From assembly GCA_977006965.1 (NCBI GenBank), contig OZ345360.1, positions 2,418,001 to 2,482,000 on the forward strand: DNA of 64,000 nt, in the 5' to 3' direction. Source of the DNA: Phymatolithon calcareum (Eukaryota; Rhodophyta; Florideophyceae; Hapalidiales). The notes beneath the pieces were generated by a model, which saw only the letters and a program-made list of their open reading frames with translations, was not told the DNA's origin and did not search any database. This document shows positions 44,457-54,702 of the stretch, piece after piece. Position numbers and translations under genes: made by a program. Position 1 is the stretch's first letter, and each line of letters opens with the position of its first letter.

Positions 44457-45098
44457 TGTAGAAGTAGACAGATGTAACGAATCTGAGTTTTCTGTAATAT
44501 ATCTTCCACTCCCCCGGTCATTGTTCGGCCTTTCCGTAATGAAGACTAGCTCCATTCCCGCAGCAATTTGTCTCCTAAATTTTGTTTAACATATCGGCTA
44601 TAGTCCGAGCATTCACTTGTGCACCACCTGTGCGACAAGAATCACAGTCTACTGCCCCTTCGTAGACGGGTTACGACGCAACCTTTTCGGAAGAGCACCA
44701 TGTGTCAGAGCAGCAAGACCAGAGGCGATCAGGAGGTCAAACAGAGGCACGCGTTTTCGAAAGCCCCTGACTCGAAAAGTCACCGTGTGCACGACGAAGA
44801 ATAACAGCAAGAGCTTTTTTGCACCTGCGGGTACCCGGTTGACCAAATGCAGCAAGCGTGACAGCCCGGTTCACTACAGGAGCATGACTAGGGATCTTCA
44901 AGTCGGCGGTACATGTTTTTGCTGTCCACGTTTATAGGGTTTTGTACCAGTAGTCAAGCTATCGTACGGCTACAACTACTGCAATCCGGTTCTCCTTGTA
45001 GCGGTGCTCTTTATTTCCGCGCGTGTGCGGCCCTCGATAGGAGTATAAAGAGAAATGTATGTAAGTTCAAAGAATCTAAAAATGAAGAGACAAGCAGC
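44457..45098. other. 3' flanks of PI4K and Fanzor; place to look for the Fanzor guide RNA
   Basis: 0.64 kb between convergent genes. No supported ORF. In TnpB/Fanzor loci the guide (omega) RNA usually overlaps the 3' end of the nuclease gene and runs to the element border, here on minus from about 45150 leftward. GC-rich, partly self-complementary patches (44660-44860, 44990-45050) are present, but I cannot fold them reliably. Confidence 0.35.
45010..45015 (-). terminator. Poly(A) signal AATAAA behind Fanzor
   Basis: TTTATT on plus, AATAAA on minus, 84 nt past the Fanzor stop at 45099-45101. Confidence 0.45.
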
Positions 45099-47726
45099 CT
45101 ATGCGTGAGTGCAGCGTGAAGGTCTGCTGAGATGGGGCGGTCGGGGCAATCCCAGAAGCTGATGGAGACCCACAGTGGCAATATTTGTCGCTCCGTTGGT
45201 GTCTCGGTCAATTGATTCGATAGAACAGCCTTTGCTCTCGCCTGTCGGGTTGTTCGTACAACGAAACACACGGGAGCGGTGATTGCCTTGCAGAGTGTGT
45301 CCACACTCTTTGCAGCGTATAGATGTTCTGAATTCGTCGACCAGGACGACTGGACAGAGAAGCGAGAGCGCACGAAGAAGCCTCTTGCGCGGACAAGGAC
45401 CGCGCGAACCATGACCAAACTCCGCATTACCGAAACACAACACGCGCTTCCTCCGGTACAAATCTTGTTTGAGTTTCCGCTTTGCCGCACCGCGGCTCGT
45501 CGAAGTTCGCAACTCTTCATTTTCAGCTCCAAAGGCAAGAGTCTTTGCCATTTCTTGGATGTTTCGTGATTTGGCGCGGAATCGAGCAAAGCGTTGGCGA
45601 CGTCTGTTCTTGGAAAACAATTCGCGGCACATGACCGTCAATGTACTGTAGACAACGTTGGCGTATGCAGCACTTGCACCGGCACGCTTTAGCGACACTT
45701 GAGAAAAGTCGTTGAGCGCTGCTCGGTAGGCCTCATTTTCGTTGCGACGTGCAGCCTCGTTCTTCTCCGCGACACACGCCAGCGACTCGAACCTGTAGGT
45801 CTTGTGGGAAACATACTTAGTTGATTTCTCGATGTCCTTCGCCTTCATCGCATCTTTGACTTCTTGTGTATTATGAAGCGATAGGTCCACTTCGGCTCTC
45901 ACGGTGGTCCCTATCTTGACTTGTCCCGGATCGAGGCCAATGACCTGGTACGTCCCTTGAAAGTCCTGCGGAATGGTATGCGCGTTCTTAAACAGACCCT
46001 TCGTGTTCTTCGATATGTCGAAACGGCGCCGTATGGAGTGGTACCCTGTTTGATGCAGTTCACGCACACCGGACGGAAGAGGCTCCTTGGGAGGCTGTCG
46101 GGTGGAATCAGCACTTGGTCGAGTGAGTTCTGTATGCTCCTTCTTCGTTATCGTCGCCAACAACACTTTCACTTGCAAACCATCGGAGGAAATGTTGCAC
46201 ACAAGCCAAGGAATGGGGCCGTGTTCGTTGTGTTTCTGCTCGGCGTACCGTGCGTCATCGGGAACCCAGGAGTGTTGGACGCACAGTGGAATTCCTTGCC
46301 TTAAACATCGCTTCTGGCGCAAAAGCTTCCTTTTCTTCTTCTTCTTCCTCCGATGTCGCGGGAGCTTGTTGAAAGCCTTCCGATGCATAAGCTTGTGCTT
46401 CTTTAGATTCTTTTTCTCAACAGGCTGTCGGTGACGATCGATCTTGCGCTTTGAATGGAAGTCAAAAAATGGTGTCCACCACGTCCGACTCCCTACTGCT
46501 TTCAAATCTTCTTCCGAAATAACGCCGGGAGCGAGCTGACGTACGGATTCGTTGTCGTAGTGCACAAATGCGTACTGCAATGAATACAAGGGGAGTAGAG
46601 TGAAAGGCTTGGGAAGTGAGTCAAGACCGGGGACTTTCTTCTCGTTGAATAGAGACTTTCTCGACTCTTCCACCGCGGCTCTTAGCTCATGCACTTGTTG
46701 GTCTGTGATCGACTCCGCTGTATCGAACCACGGCGGAACGGGAACTTCCTTGAGCAGACTCCTTTGCGCGACGATCCTTTGCTTGTCGTACTTCCCATGA
46801 ACGCTAGGGAAGTCAACATACGGCTGGGCACTGTCCACTTCGGAGCGCACTCGCGACGCTTCGTCGTACAAAGGACTTACTTCACGCCTGAAGTGATATA
46901 ATACTCGGAGCTTTGAAATAGGGGATTGAAATTCCCTGACGTCATCAAAAAGCACACGGAAAATCGGCATCATGTCGAAAAGACCATCTCTCCAGCTCGC
47001 GATTGTGTTTCGGTGGCAAAATCGGTCAATGATTTCTGTCGCTCGGTCGGCTGTGCTGGCCATGGCGGCGTTGAATAGAGCTTCGGATGCTTTCTTCGTC
47101 ATCTCGTGGAAGTTGTCTTGACCGCGATTATTCCAGAACCTCTGTTCGATGAAGCATTGAATATGCCGTCTTGATTGATCAAAATGGTCTTCCACATGCC
47201 GCTTATTAGCTGCTGACATGATGCGCGAGAGGACACCGAGTGGTCGCTTGATACAATGCCGCATTTTCTCCAAGGTCTGGGGCCCGAGCTCGTGTTCTTC
47301 ATCTTCGTGGTGTCTGTGAACATAGTTCACCAAATGAGTCCTGACAGCAGCGTACTGTTCTAGATCAAGAATACGCGGTTCGCTTTTCTTGTTCGGAGCA
47401 CGCATCTTGTACGTTGCTAAGTGAAGAGCGATGTGCCGCAATACGCCGGCGTTGAATAAAATCCTTGAACCCGCAAACGAGACCGCAGGGTCATCCAAGA
47501 GCACGTTCAAGTACACTGACATCAAGTGTCTTAGAAGGCCAAGTACTTTAGCATTCGTGTGCAAGTTGTAAGTCAACTTGGCCTTGTCCAAGTCATTCTT
47601 GATGCACGCATCGACCGATGTCGTGACTGTGCGGACCTTGAATGAGAACGTTTTGATTCGCTGGTTGGCTGCAAACTCTTTCAGCTCTTCTCGGACCTTC
47701 TTCTGGATAGCGGCCCCGTCGGACAT
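45099..47726 (-). CDS. Fanzor: eukaryotic TnpB-like RNA-guided RuvC nuclease
   Basis: 875 aa from the first in-frame ATG (47726, MSDGAAIQKKVREEL); upstream the frame continues only from a TTG. The C-terminal third carries the OrfB/TnpB RuvC signature in order: RuvC-I YQVIGLDPGQVKIGTTV with Asp about 599; RuvC-II FGNAEFGHGSRG with Glu about 769; a zinc ribbon after DEFRTSIR, with CKECGH and two later cysteines; RuvC-III IDRDTNGATNIA with Asp about 842. All three acidic residues are kept, so the nuclease may be active. The long helical N-terminal two thirds are typical of Fanzor rather than short bacterial TnpB. A basic run (RHRRKKKKKRK, residues about 460-500) is a probable nuclear signal. The frame is intact, with no introns. 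No transposase or serine recombinase lies beside it. Confidence 0.88.
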   Translation of the reverse strand: MSDGAAIQKKVREELKEFAANQRIKTFSFKVRTVTTSVDACIKNDLDKAKLTYNLHTNAKVLGLLRHLMSVYLNVLLDDPAVSFAGSRILFNAGVLRHIALHLATYKMRAPNKKSEPRILDLEQYAAVRTHLVNYVHRHHEDEEHELGPQTLEKMRHCIKRPLGVLSRIMSAANKRHVEDHFDQSRRHIQCFIEQRFWNNRGQDNFHEMTKKASEALFNAAMASTADRATEIIDRFCHRNTIASWRDGLFDMMPIFRVLFDDVREFQSPISKLRVLYHFRREVSPLYDEASRVRSEVDSAQPYVDFPSVHGKYDKQRIVAQRSLLKEVPVPPWFDTAESITDQQVHELRAAVEESRKSLFNEKKVPGLDSLPKPFTLLPLYSLQYAFVHYDNESVRQLAPGVISEEDLKAVGSRTWWTPFFDFHSKRKIDRHRQPVEKKNLKKHKLMHRKAFNKLPRHRRKKKKKRKLLRQKRCLRQGIPLCVQHSWVPDDARYAEQKHNEHGPIPWLVCNISSDGLQVKVLLATITKKEHTELTRPSADSTRQPPKEPLPSGVRELHQTGYHSIRRRFDISKNTKGLFKNAHTIPQDFQGTYQVIGLDPGQVKIGTTVRAEVDLSLHNTQEVKDAMKAKDIEKSTKYVSHKTYRFESLACVAEKNEAARRNENEAYRAALNDFSQVSLKRAGASAAYANVVYSTLTVMCRELFSKNRRRQRFARFRAKSRNIQEMAKTLAFGAENEELRTSTSRGAAKRKLKQDLYRRKRVLCFGNAEFGHGSRGPCPRKRLLRALSLLCPVVLVDEFRTSIRCKECGHTLQGNHRSRVFRCTNNPTGESKGCSIESIDRDTNGATNIATVGLHQLLGLPRPPHLSRPSRCTHA

Positions 47727-48529
47727 GGCGGCAAGCCGACGGAACGGTTTCACAGCGCCATGAAGGATGGATGGTGGTGGCTTGGGGGTATGCAAGTGCT
47801 GTGGTACAACATCGAGTGGCGACAGAGGTTTAAAAGTACCACCAACCGAAAGCCATGTAGCATACAAGACGAGGAGCTATTTTCGGAATCCACATGCTTT
47901 GCTCACCAAACGAAAGGCCCGGTCACAGCCTCTCAGGTTGCCAGAACCCATACGATATGCAGTATATCGCTCCGGTGCAGGGATATGGCGTCTGAGCACC
48001 ATGAATGAGACTCAGTTTCTTGTACAGCTCTTCGAATGAACAGATGGACGTATTTAGAAAGGGGACGTTGGGTGCAAATAAATCGATCGGAATAGAGCGA
48101 CGCAGCGCAAGTCTCGAGATGTGAAAGGACACCCGGAATAAAAGCTTCATAGAGAGGGCGGCCGCAACGGCATATGCGGAGAAGATAAGAGTGACTGCTT
48201 GCATCATGGTGGAAGGCGCTCAAAGCGTGCAGGTTAGAGTGATCGGATAGCGGTTTTCGACGCACGTGCGAGGTGAAGTCAGTACAGTGTTGTTGATCAC
48301 CATATGGGGATGAAGACAGGCGAGAGTGGTTTGTACTTTTCGAAGGGGAACAGGTACAGACTTTACAAATGATCATATGTGGCGAAAAATAGAATGTTTT
48401 AGCCGGGGAAAGTAAAAAGAGGGGGAGGAAAGCATATTTTCAGTGCATCAAAAAAATAAATAAAACCCCGTAGTTGTTTCTGCACACAAAATTATGAGGG
48501 AATTGATGTATATTCAAAATTAGTGAATT
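47727..48529. other. 5' flank of Fanzor
   Basis: 0.8 kb. The Fanzor frame stays open to 47867 but without ATG. No second mobile-element gene and no convincing inverted repeat matching the 44.5-45.1 kb side was found by eye. Confidence 0.45.
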
Positions 48530-48547
48530 TTCACTACAGTAACGACC

Positions 48548-48633
48548 ACAATTAGTGCGGATTCCTAAATAGTGCGGGTTCCTAATTAGTACGTCAGATT
48601 CCAAATTAGTGTGGGCCGCACTAATTGTTGTCT
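48548..48633. repeat. Left subterminal repeats (AATTAGTGCGG-TTCCTAA units)
   Basis: Four degenerate units of 17-20 bp: ATTAGTGCGGATTCCTAA, ATAGTGCGGGTTCCTA, ATTAGTACGTCAGATTCCAA, ATTAGTGTGGGCC, closed by the inverted form CCGCACTAATTGTTG. Confidence 0.75.
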
Positions 48634-49871
48634 CCTCTTTTTGTTAGCGTGGATGCACTAATTAGGGTCTCTAAAATAATTTTTTTCGGAAAGGTTATAT
48701 CATTCTCATGCGCTGTTTTCAACTTGAAATCTTCCACGTACTACTGTCCACCTGACAGTAGCTTGGAAAGTCTCCTCAGATCCATTGGCACGGGCCTCTC
48801 TTTTATGTGCTGAGCATCGCTGGGTGTCTGCTTCCATGGAATTTCATTTACACTCTGCAAGGTGGTGCTGGAAATGGAGTTTCGAGTAAGGTGCTGGATA
48901 CCTGAGCAGCAACTGTATTCCGAGGATATGTAAGGCACTACAGTAGCTCTCTGCACACATTTTAATCGTTTTCACACTATGTAAGGCTGTCATTATAAAC
49001 CTCTGTAAAGTGCTGCATTCGAGACGCATAAGTTACCCGGAAATTAAAACAAGCAAGTTTATCTCTGCTGTCACAGTGCTATCAGCACTTCATCTACAGC
49101 AGCTCGTGTTACGTCTCCAGAAAACATAACTCCAGTTTCAAACCATCTCTTGTTAAAATCTTTATGCTTTCGCTCTTCGTTAAAACATAACTCCAGTTTT
49201 GTCCTTTTCTGTGCAAGAGATGCATACATTACGTCAATGGTGTACTATTAATGACTTTTTGTAAGAACAATAGCGATTTGAAAAGGCATTTAAAGAGCGA
49301 TACCTGAAGCCGGTCATCAGAAAAACAAAATCTCGATATTGAACATCACCTCCAGCAGTATACCGTTCTGCAATATCATCCTTCACGGTATGCTGGAAGA
49401 CGAAGAAAAAGAGCTCATTGCTCTAAAAAGCCGCCTTTGGCGTATGGGCTTCGACAAGAACAATCGACCATCTCAGAAAACAAGGACAGAGTTCCCGAAG
49501 CCTCCACTGCTGTATTTGAGTTTCTGTGCAAATATCCTGGCAATACAATCGCAAGGCAATGGAAAATTCTACTCGAAATCTATGTAAGCTCGGACATTGA
49601 CGGCGACTTGGAGAACACAAAGCAATGCTCCAATGCGGTCTCGGTATGGAAAACGGGGTGTGGAAAGTGTCGCAGTTGAAAAGAGAGTTACAAGAGATTG
49701 TCCGTGAGCATAAAGTGCATTTCGAAGGGGAGCCAGTACCAGATCTTGGAGAGAAGTCCGCGAACATACAGGAAGATGGATAATTTATTCACTCGGTCGT
49801 CTTCTAATAGCAATATGTACTTTCCTTTCTTATATCTCGTCTTGCTGGCGAGAATAGTGTTTCTATAAACC

Positions 49872-50018
49872 TGGCGCACTAATTGTTGGTCACAACTATT
49901 AGTGCGGGTTCCTAAATAGTATACCAGGTTCCTGAATAGTGCGGTCCACACTAATTGTTGGTTCCAGCTTGGATTTTCATGTTCCTAATTAGTGCGGTCC
50001 GCACTAATTGTGGTCATT
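49872..50018. repeat. Right subterminal repeats
   Basis: Same unit in both orientations, for example ATTAGTGCGGGTTCCTAAATAG, GAATAGTGCGGTCC and a perfect 23-bp palindrome AATTAGTGCGG-T-CCGCACTAATT at 49987-50009. Confidence 0.75.
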
Positions 50019-50029
50019 ACTGTAGTGAA

Positions 50030-50654
50030 TTTAATGTACTCGTGTACACCTGTCAAAGTGTATTCGAGAACGTCACCCAATAAACGCTCACTGGTTACAG
50101 AGCGCAAAAGCACTTGACAGAGGGGCCTTCTTGAGAATGCTTTGGGATATTCAGGGATATTTTACAGAATACATGTATACTGTAAAGAGTTGATCAAAAA
50201 AGCAAAGGAGAGTCCCTGTATGGATGCGATGAGATTTAGTTCCTCAGCCAGCAGCCCGCGAAATAAGCTGGATTAACTGCTCGCAAATGAGCAGATTAAT
50301 CAAAATTATGACAATAATTGAGACAATCAGCAAAACTGTCAAAAGAAAGGTACGCGCTTTCTAAACAGGCTAAGGCATCAACCATGTCTGCTTGCTATGT
50401 AGCACAGTCTTGTGATAGTAAGCTCAGAACTTAGAAAAATAATATGTCTGAAAAAGTGTGGTCCAAGCTGAATATCTCTTATGGCTTAGTCTTACTGATG
50501 TAACTGCCTTTTCAAAACTGTCTGCAGATGCTCTGTTGACTTCCTGGTCCGGCCCGAGGCACTGGGCTCGGGGAAATATGGGAATAGGAAATATAATAGA
50601 GATAGGTGCTGATATTGTAGCCGTTTTGACAAAGGAGAATCTCCAGCACGCTCT
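50030..50654. other. Intergenic, nothing recognised
   Basis: AT-rich, only short frames. Probably old repeat-derived sequence. Confidence 0.4.
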
Positions 50655-51245
50655 CTTTTTCATATAACCTTTCTGTCTGCTTGGCAGATCCCTCGACAAC
50701 AGCCTCCCACTCAGAGTCAACCCACTGAACTCTCTGTGTCATTAATGCAGCCGAAGACACCCCTACATCCGAATGACCCTTCCATGGAGAAGCGCAAATT
50801 CCGGTGGAATTGACTTCAACATCTGCACAGCGACTAGAAGAGTCGATTCCAGTTTCATAATAGAGCTCCAAGGGAAACATCAAGAATAATCCGCCCATTA
50901 GAGCAATGGTCCAGAATCGGAATTTTTTCGTTCTTGTTGTCCCTTTTTTCTTATCCTTCAAACTGAAGAGCTTAGGAATCCAATGTTCAACGTGAACCTC
51001 ACCGACATCAGTGGCATCGGTCTCACCTATCTTTTCGGTTGCCATGTGTTAGTCACTCCAGTATGCCCTGCAACGAAAAACGGATAACCATCTTGGATCA
51101 CATACCCGTCGTCGAAAGCTCGTAGGAACTGAGAAGTACATACGTTTTCTCCACCAGCACTGCAATTAATGCATGGAGCAACCATAAGAGCACGTTGAGC
51201 AAGCAATTCAGGGTTCCAATAGCAAGCGAGATCATCATCAGTCAC
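50655..51245 (-). pseudogene. Possible membrane-protein gene fragment, broken or spliced
   Basis: Two overlapping minus frames. The upstream one (51245-51027) reads DDDLACYWNPELLAQRALMV and APCINCSAGGENVCTSQF, Cys-rich as in an extracellular domain, and ends in a stop. The other (from ATG 51045) reads KDKKKGTTRTKKFRFW, then one membrane helix (TIALMGGLFLMFPLELYY) and a short Cys-containing outer part. They could be exons or frameshifted parts of one gene. No ATG-led full frame exists and I recognise no family. Confidence 0.3.
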
Positions 51246-51610
51246 GAAGCACGTGCTTCATGCACAAACAATTCCTGTTCGCATGCCGTTCTTTGTGCCG
51301 TCAGAGAGAATTGTAGACACGCAATGATGCAGTGGCGCCAGAAGCTGCAGGAATAGGCGACCTAAATTCCGGCATAGGTTCTGCGAGCAGGAAGCACGCA
51401 ATATGCTTCCAGCAAACCCATGGCTGGAAGGCAATCGGAAGCCTACTGTAGCGCCAGGCTCCAAAAGAACCCGACGCCATATGGGAGAGAAAAGCCCAAG
51501 AGAGGAGAGAGAAGAAAAGAGGGGGAGAGACAAGACAAAAGAGGAGGAAAGAAAGACAAGCCAACAAAACCCCCAAGACAAACAGACAGAATAAGCGTGT
51601 AGACGTCGGT

Positions 51611-52058
51611 GACGTCCTTCGGCGGCGACCTTGGCTTGGTCGTCGACCTTGAGACAGGCGCGCGAGAAGTGGACAGGGACCTGAGCACGAATTTCACCGA
51701 ACTGGCTTGTGCGGCGAAACGGTTGCGGTTAAGAAGGATTGGGAAGTCATCGACTCCGCGTGGTCGAAGGGATTCACAGGCGTGACGCGTCTAGGATCCA
51801 AGCACTCGAGCCGAAGTCCAGAAACCTCCGGAACAGGGACGACGTCATCCTCAGACGGCGACCTTGGCTTGGCCGTCGACCTTCGAACGAACGCACGAAA
51901 AAGGGAACTTGAGCACAGTTGTCTCCGTGCTGGCTTGTATGACGACGGTTGCGAACAAGAAGGTTGGGAAGAGCTCCGACTCCGCGTGGTCGAAGGGCCG
52001 TGCAGTCGACATTGAGCGTGCTACGAGCCGAACATTCGAGCCGAAATCCAGAACTCCC
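51611..52058. repeat. Direct tandem duplication of a ~230-bp unit
   Basis: Copies at 51611-51840 and 51841-about 52058 share long blocks: GGCGACCTTGGCTTGG, CTCCGCGTGGTCGAAGGG, TTCGAGCCGAA and TCCAGAA, at the same order and spacing. GC-rich, unlike its surroundings. A purine-rich strand (51486-51590) precedes it. Confidence 0.75.
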
Positions 52059-53521
52059 CACCTTCCTTTACTCGGAGGAAGGAACTAACTAGCTTATATA
52101 CTACAACCTACGCAAAAGACAGCGATGCAGCGCATAGACACAGGAGAGACACGTGCAATTATGGCCCAACAGATCACCTACCACGAGTAGCATGACTATC
52201 GCGATCCAAGTTGTGCGGCGTACAGTCGCGAGAGGAAAAAGCGACCGCCTTGGGACAGCGACATAACAGCGGGCGCTACACCTACTTAAGCAGCTCACCC
52301 TTCGTAGTTTTAGTAGAGAGCATCTCATCATCTCATCAGAGAGAGATCACCCCTTTTCAAGATAAACCCAACCTTATTTTTACACTCCCAGTGATTACAG
52401 AATGGTGACTCGGATTTAAGGCTCCTTGAATCATGTAGTGCTGACTCTGCATTTTGCAATGCGCCTGTCCAAATCCCGCCAACGTTCTTTTCTTTCTTTT
52501 ATTGCGGGATTTATCAGAGCTGGTAAACAACTCCACATCCTTACGGCTCCAGTAGACTTAACAGATACGAGTGGTACTTGATGTCACAACAGCTGCCCAA
52601 GCTGCACAATGTGCAGACCTTGGGGAAGCTTAACATCTATATCGCTACATAGCCAATCTTCAGTCGCCGTCCTTCAAAGGGATGCCCCGGGTTGGAAACC
52701 ATTTAGGACGCTCACGGTAGCTAGTTATCTCGCTGCCTTCTTTCATCTTCTTCTGTCTTCTCTCCCAGCTTCCTTGAGCGTTGCGGCACACCACTCAGGG
52801 CGGAATCCATGTACTACCATACTACCAGAAGGTGATAGTCTTCTCCCATGGGGAGGCCGGATCACAGCTCTTGCAAGTTCAAAAAAACCCTGCACTGTAG
52901 CGGGGAAAATTTCCTGACTGAGCTCTTGGTTCCTATCTGTGACGCACAGGTGAACGGGCCGGACCGGTATGATAGCCGGCCTGTATCAAATCCGCTTAAA
53001 TTCGCAAGATTTTCTCGAAATCTTGCAACGGCGGGCTTGGGTCTGGCATTTCAAGTGTGGCAAGTTCTCGATTCGCCAAGTCCCTGGAGTGCGCGTTCAC
53101 GATCGCGTCCGCCATTTCCGGCGGGATTACCGTCGGAAGGAGCGCTTTGTGCAGCTTTATCGCTGCGGCCACTTGCGCCGGCGCGGGCGCCCGCGCCCGC
53201 GCCGGAAACTTGTCTTTTTTCGTTTGTGGTCCGTTCGGTCCGGTCAAACCCTTCTCCTTCTCCTCTCCCGCCAACGTTCGAACCGCGCTGACTCAAAAAA
53301 TTAAATGTGATCCCGCTTCGGTCCAGCATCAATGCGACGACGGAAGAATCTCAGGTTCAGATAAAACTTTTCTTCATTGAACTCATTTGTACCAAATTAG
53401 GAGCGCGGTGGACAGGTTCAAAAGTATCTCGTAGTACTTCTTTAGGAAAGACATAGCCTGATCAACATATGTTCACAAAAGAAGATCAATGCGAGCAATC
53501 ATGCCACGATAGCGTTTAAAT
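52059..53521. other. Repeat-rich intergenic region with one GC-rich fragment
   Basis: No supported gene. A minus frame at 52996-53274 (92 codons; Ala/Pro/Arg-rich then EMADAIVNAHSRDLANRE) has coding-like, very GC-rich composition and may be a fragment of a foreign or mobile gene. 52330-52400 shows a weak resemblance to an LTR edge that I do not trust. Confidence 0.35.
53178..53205. repeat. GC-only inverted repeat, 12-bp arms
   Basis: CCGGCGCGGGCG, centre CCCG, then its exact complement. A very stable hairpin within the GC-rich fragment. Confidence 0.7.
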
Positions 53522-54550
53522 TTGCATGCGGTCGCATGGGCAATTGAATCACTAGTAACAGTCAAGGGTAATGCAAGTATTCCAGTAATCGAACGTTTCA
53601 AATCCTTTTATGAAACAGTCTGCGTTAGCCTCCAAAGTAAGGAAAGACAATTAACTCGTACGGCTCACAACAATCTAAATGGTTTTTTGTCAATTCCGAT
53701 ATCCCTACTATTCCAAATGACTGCAGTGGTCATTTGGATTTTAGGGGCAAGTTTATGACAAGGTTGCGTAACTCAAATGACCACTACAGTGGTCATTTGC
53801 AACTAGTTGCTGGGACAGTTTCCAAGTCTTTCTCGAACAGCTTTAGCGGCCGTGGAGATCGAGACGAGTGTCGCAAGTTCAAGCATTGACAGATGTATCA
53901 CGAGGGCTACGGCCAACACTGCGTGTTGTACAGTTGGAGAGTTATCGTTCTTGAACTACATACCCAAAGAGCACATCGGACAAATTCTTCACCAGATGGT
54001 GGTGCTGTCCGTTACTTTCTTAGTGTACGTTTCGGCCTCCGAAGGTTGCGTACTTTTTATTGCTGTCGTCTACTGTCCAAGCAGTATCATTGCACTCTCC
54101 TACCTTACACTTCAGCGTCCTGTGTCGTTCGTGCTGGCCTGGGCTCTCGTCCAGAGCCCAACTATACCCGACTTTACGGATTCTGAAACAAAGAAGGTTC
54201 CGGAAGGAAGGTTTGCGTTTTGGAGAGATATGAATTCATTCGTGATCTCTAGCGGACCATTACCTCCTATCAAGCTATTCAAACACGGATCACAGAGTTT
54301 ATACTCTAAAACAAAAGGGGGAGTGGATGGAACTGGGCAATCGAGAGCTCTCTTACGTTCATCAACGTCATCACTGGCATGGGAGCAAAAACTGGTGTCA
54401 CAGTATAGACTTGTGCGCGCCTTCCTTACGCAGACCTGGGACTTTGATGGAAATCTGAGTTTATTGTCAAGGAGGGCAAGCGTGGCCTATCTAAATGGTT
54501 TTTGGGACCCGAAGATCTTTTCTTTTGGATTCTTCGCGGTGAACTATTGA
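53522..54550 (+). pseudogene. Decayed or unrecognised membrane-protein region
   Basis: Two frames in tandem. 53522-53758 ends with a helix SIPISLLFQMTAVVIWILG. 53807-54550 (247 codons, ATG not at a convincing context) has two hydrophobic segments around MVVLSVTFLVYVSA and VLFIAVVYCPSSIIALSYL, then a polar tail. The stop and two related hairpins lie between them. I recognise no family; it may be one broken gene or chance. Confidence 0.25.
53712..53798. repeat. Pair of related palindromes (CAAATGAC...GTCATTTG)
   Basis: 53712-53736: arms CCAAATGAC/GTCATTTGG with a 7-nt centre. 53773-53798: arms CAAATGACCACT and complement with a 2-nt centre. They share sequence and sit 61 bp apart. Confidence 0.7.
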
Positions 54551-54596
54551 AACGAAGGTTGTAGGGGTTGATTACAGATTCGAAATTCTCAGGACT

Positions 54597-54641
54597 ACTT
54601 TGAATTCTCTTTTGGGTAGTACCCAAAAGAGAATTCAAAGT
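54597..54641. repeat. Perfect 22-bp inverted repeat, 1-nt centre
   Basis: ACTTTGAATTCTCTTTTGGG plus TA, a single G, then the exact complement. Located 47 bp after the stop of the preceding frame and 45 bp before the LINE target duplication. Its left flank shares AGGACTACTTTGA with the LINE 3' UTR. Confidence 0.85.
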
Positions 54642-54685
54642 CTTGTGACTTGAGTAGTTGTCTGATTTGAGCCTGCCATTGAGAC

Positions 54686-54700
54686 AGTAGTTATGTAGCA
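54686..54700 (+). repeat. Target-site duplication, left copy, of the LINE
   Basis: AGTAGTTATGTAGCA, identical over 15 bp to 56341-56355 beyond the poly(A) tail. Confidence 0.9.
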
Positions 54701-54702
54701 AG

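Larger units (their letters stand above)
48530..50029. mobile_element. 1.5-kb non-autonomous DNA transposon with 31-bp terminal inverted repeats
   Basis: Left end 48530-48560 (TTCACTACAGTAACGACC...AATTAGTGCGG) and the complement of right end 49999-50029 match at 30 of 31 positions. Both ends carry clusters of short subterminal repeats. Ends reading CACTA...TAGTG with subterminal repeats point to the CACTA/EnSpm group, but I see no matching 3-bp flank duplication. If instead the TA inside the repeat is the target site, the core would be TA-CAGTAA...TTACTG-TA, as in Tc1/mariner-pogo. No transposase domain is readable inside (only frames under 120 codons), so the copy is non-autonomous or decayed. 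Confidence 0.8.

Noticed and set aside
44600-48500. Terminal inverted repeats bounding Fanzor as a transposon
   Set aside because: No matching ends were found by eye on both sides; only a 13-base coincidence (ACCCCGTAGTTGT at about 40835 and 48465) in direct orientation.
51600-52400. Possible solo LTR: TGT start, TATA-like box, ACA end followed by TGGTGACTCGG as a primer-binding site
   Set aside because: The TGGT stretch does not fit a tRNA 3' end beyond a few bases, no second LTR or internal polyprotein follows, and the 5' border is arbitrary.
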